Assembly: GCA_945859605.1 (NCBI GenBank)
Contig: OX243815.1
Location: 33,908,785 to 33,972,784, forward strand
From: Lumbricus rubellus
Lineage: Eukaryota > Annelida > Clitellata > Crassiclitellata > Lumbricidae
Length of the DNA: 64,000 nt
Reading direction: 5' to 3'
Position 1 is the stretch's first letter. Every line of letters starts with the position of its first letter. The notes under the pieces were generated by a model that was not told the DNA's origin, searched no databases, and saw only the letters and a program-made list of their open reading frames with translations. Position numbers and translations under genes: made by a program. Positions 11,001 to 26,000 of this stretch are shown here, piece by piece.

Positions 11001-14000
11001 TTGGTAAATTTTGAGGCGAGTACTCGCTACGACCGAAAAAACAAACAAGTTCACTGCAGCCAATATCCAAGGATGAAGTATGCTGACACCAACGCAAAGA
11101 TTCTGACCATCATTCGCATTTCTACAATTAGTGCAGATGATTGACCCACACAACCTGACTCCCTGTCTATGTACGAAATTTTGACCATTTTTAGTCATCA
11201 AAATTTCTGACACCTATTATTATAGGGGCAAGTAAGCAGGGGTGTACTGGTTAATTTCTATTGACCTTCTTTGGCCCATAATACATTCGCGGCAGTACAA
11301 AATTTATTGAACTCTAATTTCCGCGATTTTAAACTTTTTTTTGCTCGTAATTTCATTTCTCACAATTTCTTTTTCTTAAGTTGAGTATACGCAGTATATC
11401 CGCATATAGGCCTACCCCTCGTTCACGGAACTAAGTATACACGATGGCAATTTTTTGGGGGAGGTCAGTACACGCTGTAATCACGTATACCTTCATGTAC
11501 AGCCCTACCTATTGGCGCTACCAAGCTTACCATAAATCAAAACCACCCACCCTACACATTGCGAATCGTCTTTCGAGTAAGTGGTAACGTAGCATTTCTA
11601 AAGAAAAAAGTTCAGCAAATACGATAACTGAGTGAGGTATTTCTATTTTATAAGCAAATGCTTATGCTTCATTTGAAAAATAATAATGCGACAGTTAGGC
11701 ATATGCTGTTGATTGCATGTGGCAATGTGGATAAACACATTAAACAGCCACAGAATTTTTCCCTGCCCGAACTGTTGCCATGCCAGAAAATTTTCCCTGA
11801 CAAAATTTTTTCCTGCCAGAACTTTTTCCTGCCAGAACTTTTTGCCATGCCAGAATTTTTCTCTCCCAGAACTTTTGCCCTGTCAGAATTTTTCACTCCC
11901 AAAACTTCTGCCCTTCCAGAATTTTTGCGAATGCCAGAGAGTGGACGGACGGATGCGACCAGTACGAAACAATATGCCCAAACAAATTCTGGTAGGGGAA
12001 TTGACCAGGGCAAAGGCTTTTTTACCAGGGCATTTGCCCTGAAATGCCCTGTCGTAGTGTCGCCACTGTTCAGAAGCCATAATGTGGCAGAAATGAATAT
12101 GGTGTCTCTTATTAGCATATCGATGGTTTCCCTGGTTCTGTTGGCTGGCACGGTCCTGTTGCAAAAGAAAACAGCCTTCTGAAGCTGATGTCTGAAAAAA
12201 AGGTAGAAGATGTTTTGACAGCAGAACGTTGCAATAATAGCCTGCATTAATTTTTACTCCAGGAACACTGAAGACCAAATGGGAACGACCATGCGTCAAA
12301 ACCGCAAAGGACACCATAACAGACTTGCTGAAAACTTAAATTTCGGCAGATGAAGTTGAAAGATTCACATCTTTCTATCCATTCAAATTTATAAAATGAT
12401 ATGTTGGAATCATATTGTTCGTTCAATTTTCCAAATATTGGAAAAAAAATTTAGTATGATTAATCGTCAGGTATTAGAGATATATGAAAAAACAGTGTGG
12501 CTTACTTTTCAATGAACCACGGTATATACACTGTGTCCACGATAAAGTAGAACACACAATAAAGTGTCATAACTCGGTCAAAATGTTTAGAATTTGTCTG
12601 AAATTGTACACAAAATAATAGTGGCCATATTTACACGAGATCGTAAAACCGATTAGAAATATTCGTGAGTATGCCAATTTTATGAGCGTTTGAAATGCCG
12701 CACCGAAAAATGGAACTTTCCAACATGCAAAAGCTGAAAGGAAGCAAAATTCAGCTATAAATGGTACTCAAAATGTCATTTTTGTTCACGAACACACGAC
12801 CGTAGACGTAGTAGTGTAGTAGCTGTCCCGGAAGACACTCGGCTTCATGTCCGCAGCTGTGGCCGCCTAGCAGTCCAGAACCCGATCCGAGTACATGTAC
12901 CGGAATAGCGTGTTTTTCGCTCCTGTATTCATGACATCGATAACCGTAGGGCGCGTCTGATTGAAGAGTGGCAGCTGTTTGACCAGGTGATCATCGACCG
13001 GACCATCACATAGTAGCCTCTACGTTTATGGTCGTGTGTTTGTGAAGAAAAAGAACATTTTGAACACCATTTATAGCTGAATTTCACTTCCTTTCAGCTT
13101 TTGCATGTTGGAAAGGTCCATTTTTCGGTACTGCATCTCAAACGCTCATAAATTCGTGAAACTCACGAATATTTCTAATCGGCTTTAGGATCCCGTGTAT
13201 GTATGGCCACTGTTGTTGTGTGTGAAATTTCAGACAAATCCTAAACGTTTTGATCGAGTTATGACACTTTATTGTGTGTTCTACTTTATTGTGGACACAG
13301 TGTATATACATGTATATATAATAAATATATAATATATATGTACACACATACAATGCCGTACATCATAAATATATTTATATGTAACGCAGGTATCATTTTC
13401 TCAGTACCTTGGTAGATGACGCATGCTGCAGAAATTGTGTCTCGGTGAAGCATTGGTTGGCGTGACCATGCACAGTTGCTCTCTCCCATTCCTAGTGTTC
13501 ACAAGAACACATCAGCGTCGTCAGTTAATAAATTATTCTGCTACAAACTTAGTCGATTAAAGGAAGCACACAGAACACTTCCTAAAGCCAAGTCATCGCG
13601 TTTGGGGGGTGGGGGGGGGGGGGTAAATGTGTCATGTGTTATGATGTACATGGTAGACCCATTGACATGTGGCCTGTTTGGGCATGAATCCTCTTAATAA
13701 ATGATCATACCATGCCTCTCAATGATTTATAACACACATTAACCCACTGTACAAGGAACTTGCAGTGTAACAGTCTGGATAAGATGTGCATAGTTGCTTG
13801 CAGCAATTGCTGGTAGCAGCAGCTGGTCCTGCGGAGGGCAATACAATTTGAAAGTATAATATTGTGTCTGGAGCTGCACTAAAGTCTTACTCCCTACACT
13901 TTGCTGCAGCTGTAACTAAGATAAATGAAACAGTTCTTCTGCCTTTCCATCTCAATTCCAGCTAACTTAATGAACAATGACTTGCAGTGAAACTGTGTAG

Positions 14001-17000
14001 CGTCTAAAAGCATAAGGAAATTTGATTAACTTCTAACTACAAATTGACATTTATTCAGTCGGCTTCCTCAGAGTTACCAAAGTATGTCAATCTAACAGAC
14101 CTAGAGAGAGATGTAGAACAGACAGATCCATACACATATGTGCATCAAGCTCTAATTGTGCAGTCCATCAAAGCAACTTAATCATCTTCTGCGTCAATCA
14201 CTTCAGTCCACTCATTAAATCAGCCTAAGTCAAGTGCAACCCTGTTTGGAATTCTTAAAGCATGTTCACAAACACATGTAAATGTAAATAATATTAAGTG
14301 ACACCTCGTGGAATTTTTTCCATCATTATGAAAAAAAGCTTCCTATCATCAATTTATTTAGTGTTTCCACAGAAACTTCTAATGCCCAGAGATTAATTCA
14401 GCAGAAACTAAAAACCTATGAAAGCCAGTTTTTATGTTAAGAACAGTCCCCTACCTTTAAGATCATACATCAACTCCATCATACTAGGATAATTCACAAT
14501 AATTTCATCCACATCCTGTCAAAATATAGGAAGCATGCTATAAAATATGTTTATAAATGTATATAACTAAGAAACCTCAAATGTTTCCAAATATACTTAT
14601 TGAACACATCCAGAATTGAACTCCTGCATAATGCAATGCTTCTTCACAAAAAACTGCTGCTTTAAGAACTTAGAAACGCTATTCTCTGAAATGACAGTAA
14701 AGTCTCTAATTCAGGTCAGAAACTAAGCAAGGTCTCATAAATTACAAAATTTGACATATAATTTTGTTTGTTGTTATTATTTTTTACTATTCTACTCTGT
14801 GTCATTCTATTCTTTTGTACTTACAAATTTATAAAGCACTTCTCGCAGTAAAAACCTAATCAGAGGTGCTCCCAGCGTGAAGAACCCCTCAAAAAAGAAA
14901 AGCTGCAAAGACAGTAGTGCTGCCTAATAAGATCACAGAGGCAGCATCACAGAGGTGACATCTTTTAGGCAAGAAAGAGAATTTTAAACTGAAACCGAGA
15001 AGTTAAGTGAAGTCAATGAAGGTGCTCATTGGAATGAAGACACTCCTGAAGACAATCAAAGATATTATTGTTATTATTATTAAATAAATTTGTAACACGC
15101 GCAAGGTCACACCAAAATGTGAATCTGAGGCGCGGATAGTCAGCCGCCAGAGGAAGATGCAGTTAGATATCCGTGTGCTTGAAAGCCAAGGAGAAGTAGT
15201 GAGTTTTGAGCCTCTTTTTGAAGGAAGGAAGTGAAATTGAGCTACGAAGAGAGAGCGGAAGCCAATTCCATTCCCTGGGTGCTGAGGCATGGAGTGCACG
15301 CGAGCCCATAACTGTTTTGCATCTTAAAAAAAAGTAAAGTCCTATCCCGTTCCACGAGGAACATAGCGAGGCACTCATCTCCTTTTCGATGACCCTGAGC
15401 CAGCAATGGACGAATCCCAAGGTCATGGACACGGGGTCAGTGTATCGCAGGACTTTCTGTTTACTTCCCAGCTTACGCCGGTACCAAATTATACTGCTTG
15501 GTGAAAGAGGCACGTGTGCGCAAACAACTTGCCCAAGGTCGTTACCCAGAGTTGAACTGCAACCTCCCGCTCCGTGAGCGGACACGTTGCCGGTCTGCCA
15601 CCAGGTCACACAGGTTCAGGTTCTAGGTTCAGCTAAAAGATTTGTACCTGATGAACACAAGCAAAGAGGAGGAATAGGAGTTGGCAGTGACTGAAGGTAG
15701 GAAGGTGTGTTAGTGCTGAGGGATTTGTAGATCAGGCATGCCAATTTGAATTTTATCCTGTACTGAACAGGAAGCTAGTGCAATTGAGGGAATAGGGCTG
15801 AGAAACTAGTTTGTATTGGGATGCGCAGCACTATCTGCACTAAGGAGTTTTAAATGTGTTGCAGCCTATTGAGTTCAGTGTCTGAGAGACCCACAAAAAA
15901 CGGTGTTAGCATAATTAAGGCGAGAGGAGACAAGAGAACAGGCAATGGTTTGAGACATATCCATAGTCAGCCGACCTGATGTGACGTATTGCCCGAATGA
16001 TGAATGTGATAGCTACAAGAGTTACAAATGCATGTTATATGTGGTCGAAATGTGAGCTTATTGTCTAGGGTTACACCAAGTGTTTTGACAGTATCTGACA
16101 GATGCACAGCAGTGCCGGCAAGGTCAACATTAGAAAGTGGAGGGAAAGAGTACAGGTGCCGGCGAGACCAAAACAAAATTGCCTCAGACTTGTCAGGGTT
16201 TATGTCCAAACCATTTAAACAAAACCAGGAGTACATAGATGATAGGCACTCTTCAAGTTTAAGTTTGCCAGACTGATCAATCAATCAATCAATCATTCAA
16301 TCAGAATTTATATAATGCCCTTTTCAGGTACCTACTCAGAGGCACTCCAGGCCCAGATCAAGCGAAAAAATAAGTCTTTAACAGTTTGTGAAATTGAGAA
16401 TAGCTTGGGAGGTGTCGCATAGTCAAAGGAAGCCCATTCCAGGTTGTTGGACCAACCACAGAGAACGAACGCCTCTGCATTGTTGCAGAGCGAGTGAAAG
16501 AAACCATTAAGTCACAATGGACAGAGCGCAGTGCACGGCGGCCTATGCAAGTGGAAAGGGGGAGGCAAAGCTCACACAGATAAGAGGGTGCCCAGCCTGA
16601 TAAGCATCGCCACACCAAAGATGCAATCCTAAATGAGATGCGCTGCGGAAAAGGAAGCCAGTGCAACACCTCGGGCATAAATTGGGATACACGGTCGGAC
16701 TTGGTGAACCCGCCAATAAGTCGCGCAGCAGTCCAGTGGACCCTCTCCAACCTCTCAATACGAACCCGCAGGAGACTAGCAAAGATGATCAGTGTGTGAC
16801 AAAGCAATCTGAAGCTAGATATCATCTGCATACTGCTGTAATTTGATTCCAAAGTGCTTAGCAATGCGACTGATTGGTGTGAAGTAAAGACGGTACATAG
16901 TAAGGGGCCGAGAACAGATGCCTGCGGCACTCCAGCAGTGCAAACAGTAGGCTCAGACCGTCCCAATGCCGACCTGCTGCTTCCGGTCATGCAGGTAAGA

Positions 17001-20000
17001 AGCTAACCAGTTCAAGGCTTTCTCAGAGACACCGAAGCTATTGGCAAGTCTTGAAAGAAGTAGCTGATGGTCAACAGTGTCAAAGGCTGCACTGACATCA
17101 AGACATACTGAGATGCAGGCTTTCCCACTGTCAATAGAGAAGATGATGTTATCAAGTGTAGAGACAAGGGCAGTCTCAGTGTAATAGCCTTCGCGTTAGG
17201 CTGATTAATAAGGACTGAATTTGGAACAGGAAGTGATGTTTTTTTAATACAAGTGAGAAAGAAAAGTTCCAGGATCTTATAAATGTTATTAAGGTTGGCG
17301 ACACATGTAAGTCTGAAGTTAGAAAGGCTGCTGGAGTGTAGGTTAGTTTTTTTTAAGCAAGGGTGTAACTAGAGCAGATCTGAAGCATGACGGAAAATGT
17401 CTTTCAGCAAAAGACAGGTTGGCCAAGCGTGCAATAAGGTGGGGCAGTCGACAGTATCCATCGAGTGCAGAAGACATTGGGAGATGTGCCATCGGTCATG
17501 TGGATTATCAGCGCTTTTCGAGTTGGCTATGAAAAAAAGAAGATTCATTAATTAGCTTGTTTGTTGCACGAGAGTGGCGACGGTAGCGTCATAGGCGTCG
17601 AGTTGAGGCAAAGAGTGGGGGTGCCCAAAGCCGTGTGGGAAAAATCTGCGCGTCAGCGCGGAAAAAGTTTTTGGGGTCTTTTTGGCTAAGAAAGGTAATG
17701 AAATTACTCCCTCTGACAGTAGAACTTGCAATCAAGCACAACAAAGAAAGAACTCTAGAGCAGGGGTTCTCAAACTTTATTTTTATTGTACCCCCAAGTA
17801 GAAAAATCTAATGGTGGCGTACCCCCAGCAAAGTCAGGTCAGAAACAAAATACCATTGCATAGTCCCCATGGCAGTGACAACTAAAAGTCCATTTAATCA
17901 TGGCATGGTGTGGCCTATTAGAGTCGTATAGCCTACATACAGGGAGCAAAATTGAAATATGCAAATTTTTAATCATGCAATCATATCAACGAAAAGGGGA
18001 AATTGGTCTATATGGCCTAATCCCTGTAAGAAAGAGCCAACCTATAGCGTTATATTACTGTGAGCTTGTTTTGACTAGCACAAATAAAAAATTAAAAAAT
18101 TACATGGTTTAATATTTGTCAACTTCAAATTCAAATTTATCGCATATTTATTTTTGGCAGCAAGAATATACACTGTACAGTTTAAAAACTAGTTTCAAAA
18201 AGATATATAATTATATGACGTGTTGAAAAGAATAACACATATTTTAAAGCTCGACCAAAAATTAATCCTTAGAACAGCTATACTTTTTTGAGCTCTATAA
18301 ATATAGCCTACGCTGAGAATTTCTGGCTTTGATTCTTTCAACCATTTGTAGCCTACCTTATTTCGTTTCAAATTTATAGCGACATAAACATTTTGTATAC
18401 ACTATATAATAATTTTTATTAGCCTAGTATGTGAGTCAAATCATTTAGGCCTATTGTGAAAGAAATGACGATGCTGTTACATGAAGCAACATTACAAATC
18501 ATTGCTAATCATGGAAAAATGGGCACACAGTCCATAAACTCAAAGAAAAGTTTATATTTCTGGAAACTTTCGCGTACCCCTTACCGGCGCCTGGCGTACC
18601 CCTACGGGTACGCGTACCACAGTTTGAGAACCCCTGCTCTAGAGAATTAGGATGATCATAATTTAGTCATAATATATCCTTACGTTTAATAGGTCAACAA
18701 ACTCAAATTTAGCACGAGAAATCAAACAAATCTGTCCACATTAGCCAACATGTTCATGAGCCAAAATTAGCATTGTGTAGAGATTGACCTAGAGCACAGA
18801 GTAAAAATTAGAAAAAACAGATATCTGGAAACTAATTGAGATTATTATTCAAGCTTCTTTAAAATACTTTACAGTACTACAAAACACCATCCAGTATTAA
18901 TTCTTAATTCTAGTTTTCTTACTGACCTATAATAATTATGATATCAGATTGCAAATAGGCCTTCTCACGTGCAGACTGCAGTGTCAATTCTTAATCGTTT
19001 AATTTTATATTTACTAATGCCATAATATGTTACAATGATTTACAACGAAATGTCCTTTCCATTGAACTTTCTAGTGTATTAAAACAGTGCAAATTTCTGT
19101 CTGCGAAGGCAGTTGCTAGAGATACAATGACCTGTTACAAAGTCAACTCCAGTGATAGCAGAGACGTTTATTTATATAGTATAAGATTAACAAAGAGATC
19201 ATATTGAGTAAAATAAATAAGCAATGGTATTAGGCAAAATGAGTGAGCATCAACAAAATAAAAATAATCTCTCGAAAAGTGCTTGCTGACTTATTTCAGG
19301 TGGTGCCCAGGGCTATGTGGGCCTCGCATGGCCAATTTCTGGTGGTGCTGAGCACTCACTGGCCTCACAGAGTCGGCGCCCATGGGTAGCGTTGTCTGTC
19401 CTCATCAAACCCAGAGCTTTTCCATTTCTGCTCTAATCTCCGACGATCCCTCTTAGCTTGGACTGCCTCGCATGAGAGCCATCTTGTGATTGGTTTAGAT
19501 CAGTGGTTCCCAACCTTTTTGACTTTAGGGCCACTTTTTCTAAGTTGGAGGACACGAGGGCCACTTTTTCTTAGCTGAGGACATTAGGGACCACAAGGCT
19601 AAAATTTAATTAACTAAAAGCATATAAATTGTTATAATTGAATTAAAATAGAATGTTTGATGTTATTTGTGCTCTACACTGTCCAAATAGTCAATTTATT
19701 TAGAATCTATATATTTTTTTTAATTCTTTGAGAGATGAGGGCCATTTTTAGGCCTGGCGGGCCACGTTTGACCCGCGGACCATGGGTTGCGAACCGCTGG
19801 TTTAGATGGATGCCTGTCACGAGACTGAATAGGAGCGAGTTTGTTTGATGTGCATGATACTATTCAGTTAAGTGGTTCCGAGAAGTCTTCCACGGCGTTG
19901 GTTGCAGGAGCAGTGAATATATCAGATTCGGTGACCAAGTAAATGTTTTCTCCTCGAGTCGGAACTTCGACATACTGATGAAGACCGAAGATGTTGAAGG

Positions 20001-23000
20001 TGCCAGACAGCATGTGTCGTTAATGCGACCTTCAGAACCTGGACAGTTCAGGTCACCGCAGAGGGTAAATCTTTCATCAGCCTCAACACAGATTGAAGAT
20101 ATGAGCGTGGCAAAGTCATCGTAGAAGTCACCGATTGGACCAGGTGGACGGTAGATGTTAGACATGGTTATATGGAAATAAAGGAAAAATCATGTAAAAA
20201 TGATACTTGTTTTATTTAATACTTAGAAGATGCACCATTTGACTCAATAACTGCCTGCAAACAAATATGATATCAAAACAGATCGTGACGTTTGCGAAAT
20301 TATATAAAAAATTATGATACTTACAATAGTCAGCATCACAAATCCTGCTCGATTTAGAAGACGACCAAGATCCTGAGCTGAAGTGAATGGAGATACATGA
20401 GCTGCAAAACCCTGCAAGATAAGATTGTATTAAGGTCAATGATATATGAAGAAGGAATTGAAATTGTCAATTCCAATTATAATTCATCACATTTGGGTCG
20501 TAGTCAGTATTAATATTAAATCTACAGATGCAATCAGTTCACTCAGCTTATAAATTTTTAAATCCTTTGTGGATCGACACTTCAACAGCAATTTCCATAA
20601 AAAGGTCTGCATCACAATAAAGCTAAATGTTCATCGAAAATGGCATTGGTCCAAATGGATGTCAAATTGCTTTAATGTCTGAACATTCACATGATGAAAG
20701 TTTATGGAACAATTCTTCTTAAAATATTTGTACCTACGCCTGTTTGTGTGCATAATATTTGCCAAAGTTAATAGTGCCAAAACGAGATATTCAAATTGAT
20801 TTCCAGCTGATCCCTGCATGTGTCTACTGCGCAGTGTGCATCCCAATTCTCATATTTTCTTCGTACGTGCAGTGACCCGTTCGGACCATTGGGCAAAACA
20901 TTTTAAGCATTATAATGGTTTTGAGATAGTTACTACATATTTATTATCTATTTTGATTGTGTTATATACGAACACACGACATTTCTTTACTCCGTTTCAT
21001 TACTGCTCTTTAAATAGACACGAGAACTTTTCTCCCATCTCCAATTGTTCCATAAATAAATCGCTGGCAAATATGCTTGTTGCAACATATTTACTATTTA
21101 CTCACTATTTACTTACTATTTACTGTCCTTACTTCCCCAATCAGTCGCATTGCCAGCCACTTTGAAATCCAAAACTTGAATACAGCAGTGTGCGGATGAC
21201 ACCCAGATTCATATTGCTTTGTCACAGTGTCTCGGACAGTGAGCTCAACAGGCTGCAAACAGTCATGCAAACCTAAACTTGAAGAGTGCCTATCATCTTT
21301 GTACTACTGGTTTTGTTTCAATGGTTTGGCCATAAACCCTGACAAGTCTGAGGCAATTTTGTTTGAGTCATGCCAGCGCCTACACTCTCTTCCTCCACTT
21401 TCTAATATCGACCTTGCCGGCACTGCTGTGCATCTGTCAGACACTGTCAAAACACTTGGTGTAACCCTATACCAGTGCTGTCCAACCTGCGGCCCGCAAG
21501 ATGATTTCAAGTGGCCCGCCAGAGCTCATGGAATTTTCTGCACTTTGTGTAAAATGAAGTAAAGGACAAAGTCCGTGGTAGACTTAAGCTTTTTATATTG
21601 ATATTGTAACGGTTGCCTTGGTCTGACCAGCTACCTGAATGGATGAAGGTCAGTCCAACAACTACATGTAGGTCCTAATCTCTTCTTTCTATCCCTGGGG
21701 TTAGGTCCCCGTAGCCTAGGTCTATCAGTTGATTGACACACGACGTCTGGCTTTAAAAACTCTTATAACACATAGGCTACTCAACTATGCTGACCGTCCC
21801 AAACCGTTCGCTGGTAGTCAGCTACTGCAGATGTCTATAGACTTCCAGCACGTCTGTGGTGGCTGTAACCGTTCCTCTCTAGGGATTGTCCGATTCAGTC
21901 TTAAGGGTTCAAAGAAAAACAGAAGAGTCTCCACTCTCCAGGGCCGACAACAGTACTGGCGATGTCTTGGGCTCTTTCTCGGCCGACGACTCTGACTGCC
22001 CCTCAAACCGAAGACTCTGCCATGGCTTTGACGGCGATCGAGTCTTTACAAGAGCCAGAGCAGGATGATATCTGCTGAGCCAACAAAAATGTGCACATAG
22101 GCGATGAACTGAAAAACGAACTGATTGCAAGGCATAAATAGGCCTAATAGCCCTCTTGTAATATTTGGTGCTAAAATATTACGGATCATGTCAATCATGG
22201 CATGTATGCCTACGTGTAGGCTAAATATGGTGTTACACATTTATATGATTCATTCACCATTAGAGTTAATTATTTTATCAAAAATTGTTAGCCGCTGCTT
22301 TTGAGTTTACTGTTGCGGCCCTCGGCTTCAGAATTATTGCTTCTGCGGCCCATGGTGCCAAAAAGGTTGGACAGTACTGCCCTAGACAATAAACTCACAT
22401 TTCGACCACACATTACAAGCATTTGTAAATCTTGTATCTATCACATTCGGGCAATACATCACCTAAGGTCGGCCCTCACTATGGATATGTCTCAAACCAT
22501 TGCCTGTTCTCTTGTCTCCTCTCGCCATGATTATGCCAATGCTGTGTTTGTGGGTCTCTCGGACAGTGAGCTTAACAGGCTGCAACACATCCAAAACTCC
22601 TTAGCACAGGTAGTGCTGCGCGTCCCAATACAAACTAGTTTCTCAGCCCTACTCCATCAATTGCACTGGCTTCCTGTTCAGTACAGGATAAAATTAAAAT
22701 TGGCATATCTGACCTACAAATCCCTCAGCACCAAATACACCTGCCTACCTTAAGTCACTAATAGCTCCTTACATTCCTCCTCGTTGCTTACAAATCTTTT
22801 AGCTGAACCTTGATGCAAAACAGTTATGGGCTTGCATGCATTCCATTCCTCTGCACCCAAGGAATGGAATCAGCTTCCGCTCTATCTCTTCGAAGCTCAA
22901 TTTCACTTCCATCCTTCAAAAAGCAGCTCAAAACTTACTACTTCTCCTTACCTTTTAAGCACATCGATCTCTGACTGCATCTTCCTCTGGCGGATGACTA

Positions 23001-26000
23001 TCCGTGCCTCAGATTCACATTTTGGTGTGACCTTGCGTGCATTATAAATTTATTTAATAATAATAATAATAGGCCTATTATATACTGTTGTTAAGGTCTT
23101 GGCAGTTTGGACGGAAAATAGGAAATTCAGTAGGCCTGCAGCCGTTATAAATTAAACTTAGGCCTATCTAGGCCTAAACTATATGTAGCCTATGTGCACT
23201 TGTTATTGCGCCCCTTCAAAATTCTACTCAGAGGCGCTCCAGATTATAACAAATTTGAGTTTCACGCCAAAGCGACAAGCAAAGAACAAAGAACAAAACA
23301 AAGACCGAAAGCGAGAATAAAGAACATATCTAAGAACGAAACAAATTCAAGCATCAAAAAAGCTTAAGAAATTTATGTAATAATAATATTAATAACATCT
23401 TTCATGCTTATCAGTTTTAATCACTATCATGATGCTACGAATATAAGATTGAAGCAAATAAGCATCTTGTGATAAATATTAATTAAAGCAAAAATTGCAA
23501 GACGGTGTGACTTTATGAGTTGTCATAACAACTTTAAAGTTTGTTACTACGACTTTTAAGTTGCATAAGAAAAACAAAATGGAGGCTTTGTTTGGTTTAT
23601 TAATGAATACAAAGCTAATTAATTATCATTATTCAGGGCACATTCATTAATTCATTAAATGCATTTATATAGCATCTCTTCAAGGGGCTACTTAGAGGCG
23701 CTTCCAACCTCAACACGGACAAATAAACTGTCTTAAGATGAGAGAGGAAAGTCTGAGAAGGACTTTTAGAAAGGGGGCAGAGGGTTGGAGGAAGACCGTT
23801 CAGGTTGAGGGTCCTACCACCACCGAGAAAGCACGGTTCTTCATAGTGGAAATACGAGCAAAAGGGACTGAGAGCAGACTTTGTTCAGTCGAACGAAGAG
23901 AGCGGAAATGGCGAGAGTAGGGCTACAGCGCTCACAAAGGTAGGCATGAACAAGACCTAGCAGGCAGCGCCAGACAGGAGTAGAGTTTGGTGGAGATACA
24001 TTACATAACCACATCCTTAACAGAGCTAAATGGGCAACACATGAGATTTGGTGGGAGGTCAATTGGTTGAGGGGGTGGGTGGGAGGGGCAACCGCAGTGA
24101 AACTAATTAATTCGCAATCGACGAAGCTAACATTGGAACACTTCTGCTACAGACACAAAACAAACTAAAGTTAAAGAAGCACCAATGCACCAGTCAGAAG
24201 TGAAATAATGAAAGCCAATAATGAAAGGTTCTATAATTGTTATATGATAAAACACTGAAACTCAAAGAGCTGCTAAACAGGAATACTGTAAGAAGAATAG
24301 CAGATTAGCAGGTGCTTACTCCTTTTCTTTCAATTTCCGCCAAATGAAGAGAGACCCGCAATTCGTGCAATGTGTCTCCACCAAACAGTGCACCCATGAA
24401 GCATCCATCATCTTTCAACACACTGTTCACCTTAAAATGAAATGTCATCATTACCACCACCATCACCACCACCACCACCATCACCATCATGACCACGACC
24501 ACCACCACCACAACCACCACCACTTGATAGCTATGTGCAAAAATTTGTTTTATCACTTTCTGTTATTAAACACATTCAGAGATATAAGAAATTCTAAATA
24601 TATGGGTTTATGTACTGGGAAGACCAGTTCATGTGCATTGTGCAGCCCAAATGCATGGTCCAGTAACAGTAACAGTTCCTTTTGCTCGTACTGCTACCAT
24701 GAAGAATCGAGCCTTTTCTGTGGTTGGTCCGGTGGTCTGGAATAGCCTTCCTTTTGAGCTGCGCCTACACCCTGGGACTCTACCAGGATCATTCCTTACT
24801 AAACTTAAAACTGTTCTTTTTGGGCGCGCTGGAGTCGAGAGCGCCTCTGAGTAGTTTTTACTTGAAGGAGCGCTATATAAATGTCCGAATGAATGAATGA
24901 ATGAATGATGTCAAGGTGACTTTGGCAGCCAATCACTGAGCTGTCAGTGCTTTCCAAACTATAAGAGATTTTATTTTAAAAAAAGTCCAAACAACCAAAT
25001 ATCCAAGCTTTACTGAAAAATTAATTTTACAACATTGAGTTTGGAATAAAAATAGTAAGCCCATATACATGTATATATATAAATATATATATATATAATA
25101 TGCTATAATTTATTAATAAACAATTAAACATTCACAATCCTCATGCACATTGAGTTACACTTGGTCAAAGTTGCAGGCAAATTTCAATTAATGATTGAAC
25201 AAAAGTAGCTTGAAGCATCTTAAGAATGGTAATTTTTAAAGCTATTTATGATAGGAACATGCAGTTTTCATTTAATTATTCAATCATACACAAATAAAAA
25301 CTAATCTAAAAAACAGAGTGATCACCTGTCTGAATGTTCCAGGCAGATTGTTAACCCAATGTAAACTACAAACATTAATCAACATTCATGAACGTAAAAC
25401 ATCCAACATTATGGCGCAATCAACTCATTGAAATAATTTGCCCCTGAAGCAGGTAACAACAAGAAATCATTAGCTGAAAGTGCCATTCAATTATTTAAAA
25501 ATTCATATAACCATGAAATATAAAATATTTCTATTTGCTTGAAAATTTTATCATATTAAAAATTCACCACAATTCTAGTTACAATTATGTAGTACTAGCC
25601 GTTTGTTGACAGAATATCAGCCAAAGACAAAATAACATCACAAATGCAATAAACTAATTATGACTGAACCTTGACTGCAGAAGACACACCTGAGATTACT
25701 AATGACAAGATTAAAGAAATTCTTTTCAAATGGTAGATACTCCTCATCTGCATGGACTTTATATGTTGCCACCTCTGCAGATGTTTCACTCTGAGCCTAA
25801 CAGAAATAAATAACACAGTAATTAAAAATATAAATTTTTTTAAAGTGACTTCAAAGATGCCTTAGAAGCAAAAAGCCTCCTTCATAAACCAAACTGTGTC
25901 AACAAGTGTGTAATTTTGTTTACTTGTCTTTGGTCCATGAAAATGAGAGAGAGAGGCAGTATTTCTTGCGTTAGGCCACTTGGAGCAGACAATTACCAGT

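Noticed and set aside
11658..12317. Long overlapping frames on both strands (up to 192 codons)
   Set aside because: They run through a degenerate minisatellite, which keeps frames open on both strands; no domain or splice context.
24344..24745. 133-codon frame with a polyhistidine run
   Set aside because: It is translation of the (CCA)n microsatellite plus shadow of a LINE end; real coding on the other strand is NDUFAF5 exon 6.
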